Below are positions 35,829-44,250 of a stretch of DNA of 64,000 bases, in pieces; position 1 is the stretch's first letter, and each line of letters begins with the position of its first letter. The stretch lies in the NCBI GenBank assembly GCA_020846745.1, contig JADLDI010000052.1:42882-106881 (forward strand). Reading direction: 5' to 3'. The notes under the pieces are model-generated. The model was not told where the DNA came from. It did not search any database and was given only the letters and a program-made list of their open reading frames with translations. A program made the translations under genes and the position numbers. This DNA comes from Bryobacterales bacterium. GTDB lineage: Bacteria; Acidobacteriota; Terriglobia; Bryobacterales; Bryobacteraceae.

Positions 35829-38021
35829 TCAGGCTTTGTAATAATCTTTCGATTGATAATAGGCGTAATAGGCGGTCTCGCTCGTGCTGGCACTTACCTG
35901 GTTCAAAACCAGACCTAAAACATGAGCGCGCAGCCTTGTAAGAGCCGACAAAGTTGCCGCCAGCGCTTTCCTGCTGGTACGGCCGGCCAACGCGACAACC
36001 ATCACTCCATCAACCGTTGTCGCCATCCGCAAGGGTTCCGGGAAGCCTTGCACCGGAGGCGAGTCCAGAACGACAAGGTCATAGTGGCCTTCTGCTTCTT
36101 CAATCAACGATGACAACTGAGGTCCAATAAGCTCGGGCGTCCGGACGGATGCGCTGCCGGCCAGAAGAACGTCTAAGTTATCCAGCCCCGGTCGTTTGAC
36201 CAGCACATCTTTCCATGACACAGCACTCGCCAGGACATCCGCGAGCCCCGCGCCCGCTTCGATTCCGAGTACGCGCTGAACGCTGGGCCGGCGCAGGTCG
36301 CCGTCGATCAGCAGCGTACGATTACCGTTTCTCGCGTGAGCGATTGCAAAATGTGAGGCGACGGTCGACTTACCTTCGAACGGGGCGGCGCTGGTGATCA
36401 TAACTGAGCGCAAGCGCCGGTCGAAGTCGGCGAGCATGACGGTATTCAGAAGGGTTTGAATAGATTCCTCATACTGCCGGAGGTTCTGCCTCACTGAGCC
36501 GCGCAGGCTGATCAAGTCTCTCCATTTATTGTCGGCCCCCGCGTTGAGCGCGGTGGCGGCGCTGTAGCTGCGAAGCGACCTGACAGTCGGCAGAGATCCA
36601 ATTACTTCTGTGTGCAACTGCTTCGATACCAACTCGGGATCCCGCACGCTCAGGCTCGCCACATCGGAAACGATCGCAAGACTTATCGCTAACAGCGACG
36701 AAAGCAGAAACGCCAGTAACGCGTTTAAGCCGGTTCGCGGGAAGACAGGTTTCAGCGCGGGCCGGGCCGGATCGGCAATGCGGATCGAACTGCTTTGAAA
36801 TCCCGCATTGATGCCCGCCTCACGAATCTTCTGAATCAGTTCCGCATAGAGTTTCTTGTCGGCCTCGGCTTCACGTTTCAACTCCTGGTATTCGAACGAT
36901 CGCGCATTAAGGCGGTCGAACTCTGCCTTGGTCTGCGCGACAGCCTTTTCGAGAATCCCCTCACGGTTTACGGCGCCCTCGTACTCCAGGCGGACCCGGG
37001 AGGCGACATCCTGTCGCATCTGACCGATTTCACGCTCTAACTCAGCCACTTGCGCGGCGGCTCGTTTGTATTCCGGATGGTTTGCGGCGTAATGCAGCTT
37101 TGTCGCGGTAAACTTTTGTTGCGCGTCGTTTAGTTTCTCGATCAGCTTATTAAGTGATTCACTCTGGCCTGACACCTGGACCGCGTTAGGGGAACCCGAT
37201 TTCGTAAGGTTGTACAAAGCTTCGCGGCGAACGCGATCTGCCTGCGCACTCGTATACTCGGAGTTGAGTTGAAGGACACGAGCTGAGATGATGCTGGTCT
37301 TTTCTTCCGGGTTGATAACGTTCAATTCGCGTTCGAACTTCGCCAAGGCTTCGCTCGATCGTTCCATCTTGGCCTTGAGTTCGTCCTGCTGGGTTTCCAT
37401 GAACGACGACAGCCGCTCAGAAGAACGGAACCGGATTGAATAGGTATGGTCAAGGTACGATTTCGCAATACCGTTTGCAACCGCCGCCGCCAGCCACGGG
37501 TCGGGCGATTGATAGCTGATTTTCAGCAAATAGGTATTCGGCGGGCGCGTTACTTTGAGCCGCTTTAGAATCACCGGCGCATCGTGAAGCAGGACGGGAT
37601 CGGCAACCGGGTCCGGAGCGTCGCGCTCAGCCTCGCGCAAGTGGTATTGCTCCGAAACGGGACGCAAAACCGAATCCGATTGAATAAGTGCGATCTGTGT
37701 TGCAAGAAACTGATCCGAATCGTTCATTGCATCGCGGCGCGATTCCTGGCCCACGATTCGGGTAGGCACGTCACGATCGACGTCCACCGTTGCGGTCGAC
37801 TCATAGATTGGTGTTAGCCGTTTCGAGATAACAATCGTGGCGATAACACTCGCCGCCACAAAGGTTAGAATCTTCCACCGGTGACGTCGAACGGCCCAAA
37901 CCGAACTCGTTAGCGGCAGATGCGTTAACGGCGGGGCCTCGCTTTCACGCGGAAGTCCCGCGGCGGAAGTTACGGCGGGGAGGTTCTGCGAATGCCGGCT
38001 TTGCATTTCGTGTTGTGCCAT
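35829..38021 (-). CDS. Wzc/ExoP-type chain-length determinant fused to tyrosine autokinase
   Basis: 730 residues. An N-terminal Wzz domain with a membrane helix (about 50-66) is followed by a long periplasmic coiled-coil part (200-395) and a second helix (433-453). The cytoplasmic BY-kinase has Walker A SAAPFEGKST (544-553), Walker A' LLIDGDLRRP (570-579) and Walker B LVVLDSPP. The tail (715-730) is tyrosine-rich (YYAYYQSKDYYKA), the autophosphorylated cluster. It should control polymer length and export. No wza-like export gene lies in the window. Confidence 0.95.
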   Translation of the reverse strand: MAQHEMQSRHSQNLPAVTSAAGLPRESEAPPLTHLPLTSSVWAVRRHRWKILTFVAASVIATIVISKRLTPIYESTATVDVDRDVPTRIVGQESRRDAMNDSDQFLATQIALIQSDSVLRPVSEQYHLREAERDAPDPVADPVLLHDAPVILKRLKVTRPPNTYLLKISYQSPDPWLAAAVANGIAKSYLDHTYSIRFRSSERLSSFMETQQDELKAKMERSSEALAKFERELNVINPEEKTSIISARVLQLNSEYTSAQADRVRREALYNLTKSGSPNAVQVSGQSESLNKLIEKLNDAQQKFTATKLHYAANHPEYKRAAAQVAELEREIGQMRQDVASRVRLEYEGAVNREGILEKAVAQTKAEFDRLNARSFEYQELKREAEADKKLYAELIQKIREAGINAGFQSSSIRIADPARPALKPVFPRTGLNALLAFLLSSLLAISLAIVSDVASLSVRDPELVSKQLHTEVIGSLPTVRSLRSYSAATALNAGADNKWRDLISLRGSVRQNLRQYEESIQTLLNTVMLADFDRRLRSVMITSAAPFEGKSTVASHFAIAHARNGNRTLLIDGDLRRPSVQRVLGIEAGAGLADVLASAVSWKDVLVKRPGLDNLDVLLAGSASVRTPELIGPQLSSLIEEAEGHYDLVVLDSPPVQGFPEPLRMATTVDGVMVVALAGRTSRKALAATLSALTRLRAHVLGLVLNQVSASTSETAYYAYYQSKDYYKA

Positions 38022-38114
38022 TTAACGGACAGCCGCTCCATATATCAACGCGGTGCTTGCACCACTTCCGAGACTGAGCCCTTTAATCGACATAAGATAC
38101 GTCGGATCCACAGA

Positions 38115-39422
38115 TCATCTGCTGGCCGCCGGCTCCGCAGAGTCGTCGGAGAAGATCGCGCCGCTCGCTACGAGTGTCGTGACCGTGGCCGCCGCGGCGA
38201 CGCCGCCTATGATACTTACCTTGGCCGCGGTGCTAAGTCCTACCGAACCTGCCGTCTGCGCCGCGCCGGCCGTAACAACCGCTAACACGTTTGTCTGAGT
38301 GATCGTCGCGGTCGCTACTTGTGCGCCTAAAGAAGCCGTAATCGCGATTTGGAACTGCCCGGCTTGTTTGTTCGGTTGCAATCCCTTAGCTACCGCCCGT
38401 CCTTGTTGATCTGTAGTTACCGATAACGTGCGAGCGCCGTTGGCAAACGTTCCACTTGGCCCGGACTCAGGAAGGGCAAACAGCACCAATGCGCCGGCTA
38501 CGGGCTTCCGGTTGCGATCGCGAACTTCCACAACGGGATCTCGTGCGGTTCCCCGGCGAATGTTATTCACGAAGTTATCGCCCTCGATAATCGCAATCGT
38601 TAGTTCGCCAGCAGGCTCAGGCGCCTGTGCCTGTGACGAAGGCATAGAAAGCGAAGCCAATCGTGTGGCCGGGCGCACCCCACATTCACCGGGCAGGGCG
38701 CGTACGTCACGAACGGTTACGCTTGGAATCGTGCGTTTGTTGCCAACGGGAATAGCGGTTCCGGTAACCCTTACCAATCGCCCCTGATTATTGGCTAGTT
38801 CCGTGCCGCTCAGTTGGAGCGTGACGTTTGTAACCTGGTCGGTGATGGTGAACTGATTCTGAGCGCTTTGCAGACATCCCGTTACAGTTACATCGTCCGA
38901 TTGCCCTTTCGCGGGCGAGAAGCGTACGGCTTCATTCTTCGTTACATCACCGACAAGCAACCCAGTCGGATTCTTGACCTTGGCGCCCCCTGCCACCGCC
39001 ATTACGACTATTCCGCTGTCGGGTTCGACCATTACACGGACAACGGAACCTCCACCCGACCCAGTTACCGTCAGCGCACGCGAAACAATCGGAAATCCCG
39101 AATCGTCCTGCAATTGAGCGATACCCCTCGATACGGACACTCCGCGCGATGAAACCTCCGCCGACGTCTGCGCAGCAAGCCAGATTTTAGCGCCGCGGTC
39201 CAGCTGAATCCATACGGGAGAAGCGTCCAGTTCGAGCCGTGATCCCTCAAACAGAGTCGCGTTGCCGCGCACGTTTGCTCCGTCGAGGATATAGCTGCCC
39301 TTGGTGTAAGTTAGACCGATTGGCTTCGCGTGCGTATCTGTCTCAGGAAGCGCCCTTACGGCAATAGAAAGCAGCAGTAACACACTTAGCGCATTGGTCA
39401 CAGTCGTAAGTCCCAGAAACAC
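38115..39422 (-). CDS. FecR-like plus Ig-like domain membrane protein of the EPS locus
   Basis: About 435 residues if translation starts at GTG 39422, which puts the hydrophobic segment VFLGLTTVTNALSVLLLLSIAV at the N-terminus; TTG 39503 is an alternative. Residues 40-145 (YTKGSYILDGANVRGNATLFEGSRL...) resemble a FecR-type periplasmic domain. Residues about 280-385 (VEVRDRNRKPVAGALVLFALPESGPSGTFANG, TTDQQGRAVAKGLQPNKQAG) are a bacterial Ig-like (Big-1 type) domain. The C-terminus is a glycine/alanine/valine-rich hydrophobic helix ending in acidic residues. The role is unknown; the position between wzc and the ligase suggests a cell-surface part in EPS export. Confidence 0.65.
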   Translation of the reverse strand: MFLGLTTVTNALSVLLLLSIAVRALPETDTHAKPIGLTYTKGSYILDGANVRGNATLFEGSRLELDASPVWIQLDRGAKIWLAAQTSAEVSSRGVSVSRGIAQLQDDSGFPIVSRALTVTGSGGGSVVRVMVEPDSGIVVMAVAGGAKVKNPTGLLVGDVTKNEAVRFSPAKGQSDDVTVTGCLQSAQNQFTITDQVTNVTLQLSGTELANNQGRLVRVTGTAIPVGNKRTIPSVTVRDVRALPGECGVRPATRLASLSMPSSQAQAPEPAGELTIAIIEGDNFVNNIRRGTARDPVVEVRDRNRKPVAGALVLFALPESGPSGTFANGARTLSVTTDQQGRAVAKGLQPNKQAGQFQIAITASLGAQVATATITQTNVLAVVTAGAAQTAGSVGLSTAAKVSIIGGVAAAATVTTLVASGAIFSDDSAEPAASR

Positions 39423-39706
39423 ACCTTCACGGCCCGGAGATGACTCCTGTGAGCCATTACAAACGAACGCACCCAGACAGCCCAGACTACAGGCGGCGAT
39501 CAACCTCGTTATTCCTGGCCCATGCAGTTGTGATCCTCGGAAGGACTGACACGGGCCCGGTATTCAGTTGTCCATCAATTGTGTTACCAATCCCGCGCTA
39601 TTGCAATAGGGTCTTTCGCGCAGTCGCCGTATCGAAACCAGCGCTACGTATGAAAACCCACAAGTCTTCCTCGGCGGATCTGAAGGACCACGTGCGAACG
39701 CTGCAA

Positions 39707-40900
39707 TCAACTGAAACGCGCCTCAGTAGTCCTGTGCGCGCAAACCGCCCCGGCCAGCGCGTAAAAGACGCCGGCCAAGGCCGGCCGCTGGTGGAGCGGA
39801 TAGTCGGCCAGGCAGTGTATCAGAACGACCAGTACCCCCAAACCCCAGATGGTCCGTAAGGCGGGACGGACCAGCATCCCCGCAAACAGCATCATCAGCG
39901 CAAGCGCTGGAACGCCCCCCTCCACCGACAGTTGCGCCCAATCGTTATGCGCCTGATTCATAAGTGATCCCGGATCGAAGCTTGCATAGCCGGGGTACGC
40001 GACGGCCCAAGTTCCCATCCCGAATCCCGCTATCGGTCGATCTCCGATCATTTCCAACGCGGACACGAGCACCTGGCCCCGCAGGAAAAGCGGGTCGGCC
40101 TCAACCAGGCGTTGCCACATACCGCTCAAGCCAACCACCAACGCTGCGACGGTAGCCAAGGCGGCAAATTTGCCGATCGGCGCCACGGCTGTCCGCAACG
40201 ATGTTTTGCGCGCGAATATGACCATCGCGGGAACGGCCACTATCTCCACCGATACCAGCAGAAGGCCCGCCCTGGAAGCGGCCGCAACTACCGAGCTGAA
40301 CATCACCGCTGCCATGATGCTATACGCCGTCCGGTTTCGAAAGCTAAAGAAAGACAGATAGAGCGCCACCGGAAGTGCGAGCTCGATGAATGCCACGTAG
40401 TGGTTGCGATAAACGAATGGTCCAAGGACGTAATCTGTATAACCGCTCGGGAACAGCCAGAAGATCTTACCGTCGGAAGTAAACAACTGCAATGTGGCCT
40501 GGACGCTCAGCAGGAAAGCGAAAATCGTGAATGCTCGCAAAGCCTGCATCAGTAGGAAGACGTCGTTTCCTAGTTGCAGTGCTAACACGAAAACCAGGTA
40601 ACTCCCTGCCAGTTCCCACAGCGTATTCCATGTGGCCGATCGATAGACTGTTGAATGAACGGCGAGTTGGTAGACAGTCAATGCGAGCGTCAAGGCGAGC
40701 GGAACCACAGCCCAGCCCACTCGAAGCGGAAGACGGTTAACCATCACCATCATTGCCCAGAAGATCGCGGTTACATAGACGCCGAGAGCGTACGCGGCCG
40801 CAACCCAAGGATTCTTCGCCCAAAGTGTGACTATTCCGTAAACCAGAACCAACCCGCCAACCGCCAATACCCGTCTTAGAAGCCGCTGTTGCTGATTCAT
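39707..40900 (-). CDS. O-antigen ligase/polymerase family membrane protein
   Basis: 397 residues from the ATG overlapping the TPR gene stop (ATGA). It has 10-12 helices. The region GFGMGTWAVAYPGYASFDPGSLMNQAHNDWAQLSVEGGVPAL is the Wzy_C/WaaL hallmark with the catalytic-loop His (NQAHNDW). Upstream GPFVYRNHYVAFIELALPVAL is also typical of the family in acidobacteria. The protein may ligate the finished polymer to an acceptor or act as a second polymerase. Pairing with a TPR protein is common in acidobacterial EPS loci. Confidence 0.88.
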   Translation of the reverse strand: MNQQQRLLRRVLAVGGLVLVYGIVTLWAKNPWVAAAYALGVYVTAIFWAMMVMVNRLPLRVGWAVVPLALTLALTVYQLAVHSTVYRSATWNTLWELAGSYLVFVLALQLGNDVFLLMQALRAFTIFAFLLSVQATLQLFTSDGKIFWLFPSGYTDYVLGPFVYRNHYVAFIELALPVALYLSFFSFRNRTAYSIMAAVMFSSVVAAASRAGLLLVSVEIVAVPAMVIFARKTSLRTAVAPIGKFAALATVAALVVGLSGMWQRLVEADPLFLRGQVLVSALEMIGDRPIAGFGMGTWAVAYPGYASFDPGSLMNQAHNDWAQLSVEGGVPALALMMLFAGMLVRPALRTIWGLGVLVVLIHCLADYPLHQRPALAGVFYALAGAVCAHRTTEARFS

Positions 40901-42129
40901 TGAAGTTTGGTGAGCCGCAAAGCGCGCGTAACAACACTCCCGGATATCTTCGGTGCACCCGGATCTCGCGAATAGCCAAACGACAGTCGCCCGATAGCAA
41001 CCGTTTCGGGAGTCGTAAATTGAACTGACTCCCGAAGCCATGTCTCGCTCGGAGCCATGGTTGCCTCAGCGATCGCGACGGAAGAATCCTGGGCCCGCAA
41101 AATCCGCCAAGAGACGCCATCGTGGCCGGTCAGACCCGATGTCCGGTACTCAAACTGCAACTCGTAGTGTTGCCGTGGAACCAATGGAACGTACTGCCAG
41201 ACGGCTTGGTGAGTGGACAATTGCGGCCGGCTGAAGAACACGGCAAGCAGTTTCACCCCGCGATCGACCGATACGCCCGGCGCCTCCTGTATGCGCCAGT
41301 CGAACCCGCGCCCGAGCGGTTTACGCGCAAACTCCGGATTTGTGATCAGGTTGCCCTCGCGCGGTCCGGAGTCGGACCTGGTTGTGCCGTTAAGGGCAGC
41401 CCAGGCGTTGAGTGCCGGCTCCACCATACCAGCTTCCAGGAACTTGTCCGCGGCAGTTAACAAAAAGCTCTGGTCTCGGGGCAGCAGGTTGCCTGCGTAG
41501 AGGCGCTTCAGCACCGTTTCAGCAGGTTTCAGCCGGTTTGTTGTCAGCAGGAACTGAGTGTACGCCCCGAGCACCTCAGGATTGTCGGGCATGGCTTGGC
41601 CAAGCAATTCGTTCGCATCATCTGCGGCGGCCCGCCAGCACAGTTGAAAGATGGCGTCGCAGGCCCCAGGACACAGCTTGAGCGCCTCACCAATCCATCG
41701 CCAAAACTCGGGCAGCGAATCACGGCGAAAGTAGAAATTCGCCAAAGTCCAGCGCGGCTGATACAGCTTGCTGACCGTCGCGGCGCGCAGCAGAAACTTC
41801 TCGGCTCGAGCGATGTCGCCTTGCCGTTCCGCGTTCAACCCGAGCTGGATCCAAACGGAGGCGTCCAGGGAGTTGATGGCGGCTGCCTGTAACAGGTCGC
41901 TCGTCGCGTCCAACCCGGCGATATGCTTTAGATCCGCACGCTTCATCCAGTACTGGGCATTGTCCGGGTCAAGCGCAATCGCCTCGGTGAGTGACTCGAT
42001 CGTTGCAGCTTGTGCGAGCGACCGGGCACGCGTCAGCTTCGTAACGCCACAGGTGGCCGTAATGCTCAGCACCATTACGGCGACGCAAACCAGATTCCTC
42101 CCAAACGTGTGCGGAACGCCCAGTACCAT
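40897..42129 (-). CDS. TPR-repeat protein with C-terminal jelly-roll-like domain
   Basis: 410 residues. One N-terminal membrane anchor (LVCVAVMVLSITATCGV) is followed by TPR repeats (about 40-230) with SLTEAIALDPDNAQYWMKRADL, ASVWIQLGLNAERQGDIARAEKFLLRA and related units. The C-terminal 150 residues read like a carbohydrate-binding beta sandwich: LITNPEFARKPLGRGFDWRI, YELQFEYRTSGLTGHDGVSWRIL. It probably scaffolds the ligase or binds the polymer. It is coupled to the ligase gene by ATGA and lies at the upstream end of the EPS operon. Confidence 0.75.
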   Translation of the reverse strand: MVLGVPHTFGRNLVCVAVMVLSITATCGVTKLTRARSLAQAATIESLTEAIALDPDNAQYWMKRADLKHIAGLDATSDLLQAAAINSLDASVWIQLGLNAERQGDIARAEKFLLRAATVSKLYQPRWTLANFYFRRDSLPEFWRWIGEALKLCPGACDAIFQLCWRAAADDANELLGQAMPDNPEVLGAYTQFLLTTNRLKPAETVLKRLYAGNLLPRDQSFLLTAADKFLEAGMVEPALNAWAALNGTTRSDSGPREGNLITNPEFARKPLGRGFDWRIQEAPGVSVDRGVKLLAVFFSRPQLSTHQAVWQYVPLVPRQHYELQFEYRTSGLTGHDGVSWRILRAQDSSVAIAEATMAPSETWLRESVQFTTPETVAIGRLSFGYSRDPGAPKISGSVVTRALRLTKLQ

Positions 42130-42197
42130 TCAAGTGCCGATCAGGATACCAGAGCGCCCTGCCCATACGCACTTTTCGCGGCCCTGGCAGGGCGCGG

Positions 42198-42797
42198 CTA
42201 GCGCGACGGTGAACGGCGGTAGAAAACCACGCCAAACTGAACGACGCTTCCGAACGGTTCAGGAAGTGCGTCGGAGAACTTGAGGATGGTCACGCTCGCG
42301 CGGAAAGACATCCCGACTTGTGCGTGCGGCGACATGAGTTCGCGACGGACCGCAAGGCTCGCGCCACGCCCGTGATTCAATGTGCGCGGATCGCGGAAAT
42401 GAATGAGGCTCTCTACCTTCCACCTCTCCGAACGGCACTGAAACGCCACAGAAGGATAGATGCTCGTCTTCTCGAATTGTGAGTTCGAAGTGTATCGGAC
42501 CAACACGGCCGGGCCGGCCCCGAACGAGCCACGATTGAGGTACGCCGCGCCCTGCTCCCAAAACGACCAACCGTTGCCCACGTAGGTTTTCTGGGCCGGA
42601 CTCCACCACGCCACGTTCGAAAAATGAGGTGTATTGATATCCGCCCCGATCGTCGGTGCAAGCGGCTGGAAACCCATCCATCGCTGGTACACCGAACCGG
42701 TGACGAATCCGAATTGCGCACTCGCCTGGGGAGCAACCAGCAGCGTTAAAGATCCCGCGACGATAAGCCTGATCAATTGGTTGAGGACAAGACGCAC
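42198..42797 (-). CDS. secreted outer-membrane-like protein, unknown function
   Basis: 199 residues with a signal peptide (GTG start, RLVLNQLIRLIVAGSLTLLVAPQASA) and a good GGAGGG ribosome binding site. The mature part alternates polar and aromatic residues (AYLNRGSFGAGPAVLVRYTSN, GMSFRASVTILKF) and ends in a basic aromatic strand VVQFGVVFYRRSPSR, as in small outer membrane barrels. No named family is recognised. It lies 68 bases upstream of the TPR gene, so it may be the first gene of the EPS operon. Confidence 0.6.
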   Translation of the reverse strand: MRLVLNQLIRLIVAGSLTLLVAPQASAQFGFVTGSVYQRWMGFQPLAPTIGADINTPHFSNVAWWSPAQKTYVGNGWSFWEQGAAYLNRGSFGAGPAVLVRYTSNSQFEKTSIYPSVAFQCRSERWKVESLIHFRDPRTLNHGRGASLAVRRELMSPHAQVGMSFRASVTILKFSDALPEPFGSVVQFGVVFYRRSPSR

Positions 42798-42864
42798 GTG
42801 TAACCCTCCGCGTGTTACCGCTGGCTCATGGAAGGAGCGGCCACACCGTTGGCGCGTCTGAGTT

Positions 42865-42886
42865 TCGGAAAGTCAGGCGGCTTTCC
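42865..42886 (-). other. small inverted repeat upstream of the OM-like gene
   Basis: CGGAAAG/CTTTCCG arms with an 8-base loop about 70 bases upstream of the GTG at 42797. It could be a 5' leader hairpin or operator; nothing else supports a role. Confidence 0.3.
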
Positions 42887-43066
42887 GACTGTCAGGACAT
42901 CAGGCTGAAGTCCGCCGGCACGATGGAGCAAAGCGCCGGACGGATCTCATAAATACTGAAATCCGTGCGGCTGCTTAGATAATCGGTAGGGCGGGCGGAT
43001 ACTTTAGGGGGCGGAGAAAAGGTTTGTGTGCCAGTTGCACGAATTGGCTGGAATCGCCAGACGCGG

Positions 43067-43681
43067 CTATGAGCGTCTGCGGCGAAGCAAGGCGCCCAAG
43101 CCTAGCAGCCCGCATCCACTCAACAACCAGGTTCCGGGTTCCGGCGTATCCGTGGCTGTGATCGAACCGTAGTAAAGAACGCCAAACGGGCCGTTGAAAT
43201 ACTGATAGGCGTCCAGCCGAATCGTGTTGACTCCCGGCTGCAGATGCGCGGTCAGCGAGACGGTGGCGCCTCCGTCTGGCCGGCACGTAATCACGTCGAC
43301 GGTGCAGTGGGGAGCGGCGACCGGCGCGGCGGCGGGCATCAGCAGAACTCCGTTCAGATAAACGTCCACGGTGTCGTCTGCCCACGCGGTCAACGAACCT
43401 GTCAGCGGAGCAGGCACGTCGATGAACTCGAAAAAGGAAGCGATCGCCGTCGGCGAGGCCGGAGGCCGCGTTCCCGTGTCACCCGTATCTTCGTAGGAAA
43501 CCCACTGCGCGCCGTGCGTGGCCGGCTGCCAGGACGGGTCCGGAATGATCACCACGTTGGCCGCGGTCAGGGAGTTCCCCTCTCCGACCCCGTCGCCGCT
43601 CACGAAAGTGATCACGGATGCCTCAAGGCTCACCGCCGCTAACAAAGCGGCTACCATTGCCAAACGCAGTACGTGCGCCAT
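43067..43681 (-). CDS. PEP-CTERM sorting-signal protein
   Basis: 204 residues. It has a strong ribosome binding site (GGAGGAATAAAC before ATG), a signal peptide (MAHVLRLAMVAALLAAVSLEA) and a C-terminal sorting signal at about 179-204. That signal is TPEPGTW, then a hydrophobic stretch and a final arginine cluster, recognised by exosortases (EpsH family). The body is beta-rich and resembles a carbohydrate-binding fold (WADDTVDVYLNGVLL, GVNTIRLDAYQYFNGP). It lies next to the EPS locus, as such substrates often do. No exosortase gene is in the window. Confidence 0.9.
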   Translation of the reverse strand: MAHVLRLAMVAALLAAVSLEASVITFVSGDGVGEGNSLTAANVVIIPDPSWQPATHGAQWVSYEDTGDTGTRPPASPTAIASFFEFIDVPAPLTGSLTAWADDTVDVYLNGVLLMPAAAPVAAPHCTVDVITCRPDGGATVSLTAHLQPGVNTIRLDAYQYFNGPFGVLYYGSITATDTPEPGTWLLSGCGLLGLGALLRRRRS

Positions 43682-43833
43682 GTTTATTCCTCCGAACTCG
43701 TTGTGTGCCTAACTTACTACGTACGTCGCTTAAGCGTAAAGAGAACAGCGGTCCGAAATGTATCGATTCGCACACGTCGGATCCTCTTCCAGTCCATAGA
43801 TCGACACCTCAAATCGAGCGCTATCATTCGGTT

Positions 43834-44250
43834 GTGCGCGGGTTTGAAGTTTTGGAACATACGGCGGATGTCGGTCTGCGCGCTTGGGGCGACTCACTCG
43901 CCGACATGTTTGTCGAGGCAGCTCTCGGCCTGGAGGACCTCGCCTTGGATCGTTCCGGTATCGAGGAACGCGAGCAGTACCCGCTTGAAGCCACTGGCGA
44001 AGATCTTGAAGCTTTGCTGGTCAATTGGCTCAATGAAATTGTCTACTGTCTGGACGGGAAGAGGGTAGCGATATCCCGCATTGCGGTGGAAACCATGACT
44101 GAGAATCGAATTGTGGCGGTTGCCTGGGGCGAGCAGCGCGACAACCGGCGCCATGAACCAAAGCTGGTCATCAAGGCCGCCACCTTTCATCAACTTCGTA
44201 TTGCGTCGAGCCAAGGCCAATGGAGCGCAGAGGTGTATCTGGACATATGA
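43834..44250 (+). CDS. archease, activator of the RtcB RNA ligase
   Basis: 138 residues from GTG 43834, the family length; a longer upstream frame is not conserved-looking and overlaps the PEP-CTERM gene on the other strand. The protein opens FEVLEHTADVGLRAWG, with the metal-binding HTAD motif, and has LLVNWLNEIVY and KAATFHQL, all archease landmarks. Archease speeds guanylylation of RtcB and widens its nucleotide range. The stop overlaps the rtcB start (ATGA), so the pair is translationally coupled. No Shine-Dalgarno is visible before the GTG. Confidence 0.93.
   Translation: MRGFEVLEHTADVGLRAWGDSLADMFVEAALGLEDLALDRSGIEEREQYPLEATGEDLEALLVNWLNEIVYCLDGKRVAISRIAVETMTENRIVAVAWGEQRDNRRHEPKLVIKAATFHQLRIASSQGQWSAEVYLDI

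Noticed and set aside
39598..39609. 12-base palindrome CTATTGCAATAG upstream of the FecR/Ig gene
   Set aside because: Short and AT-rich enough to occur by chance; no second copy or promoter context.
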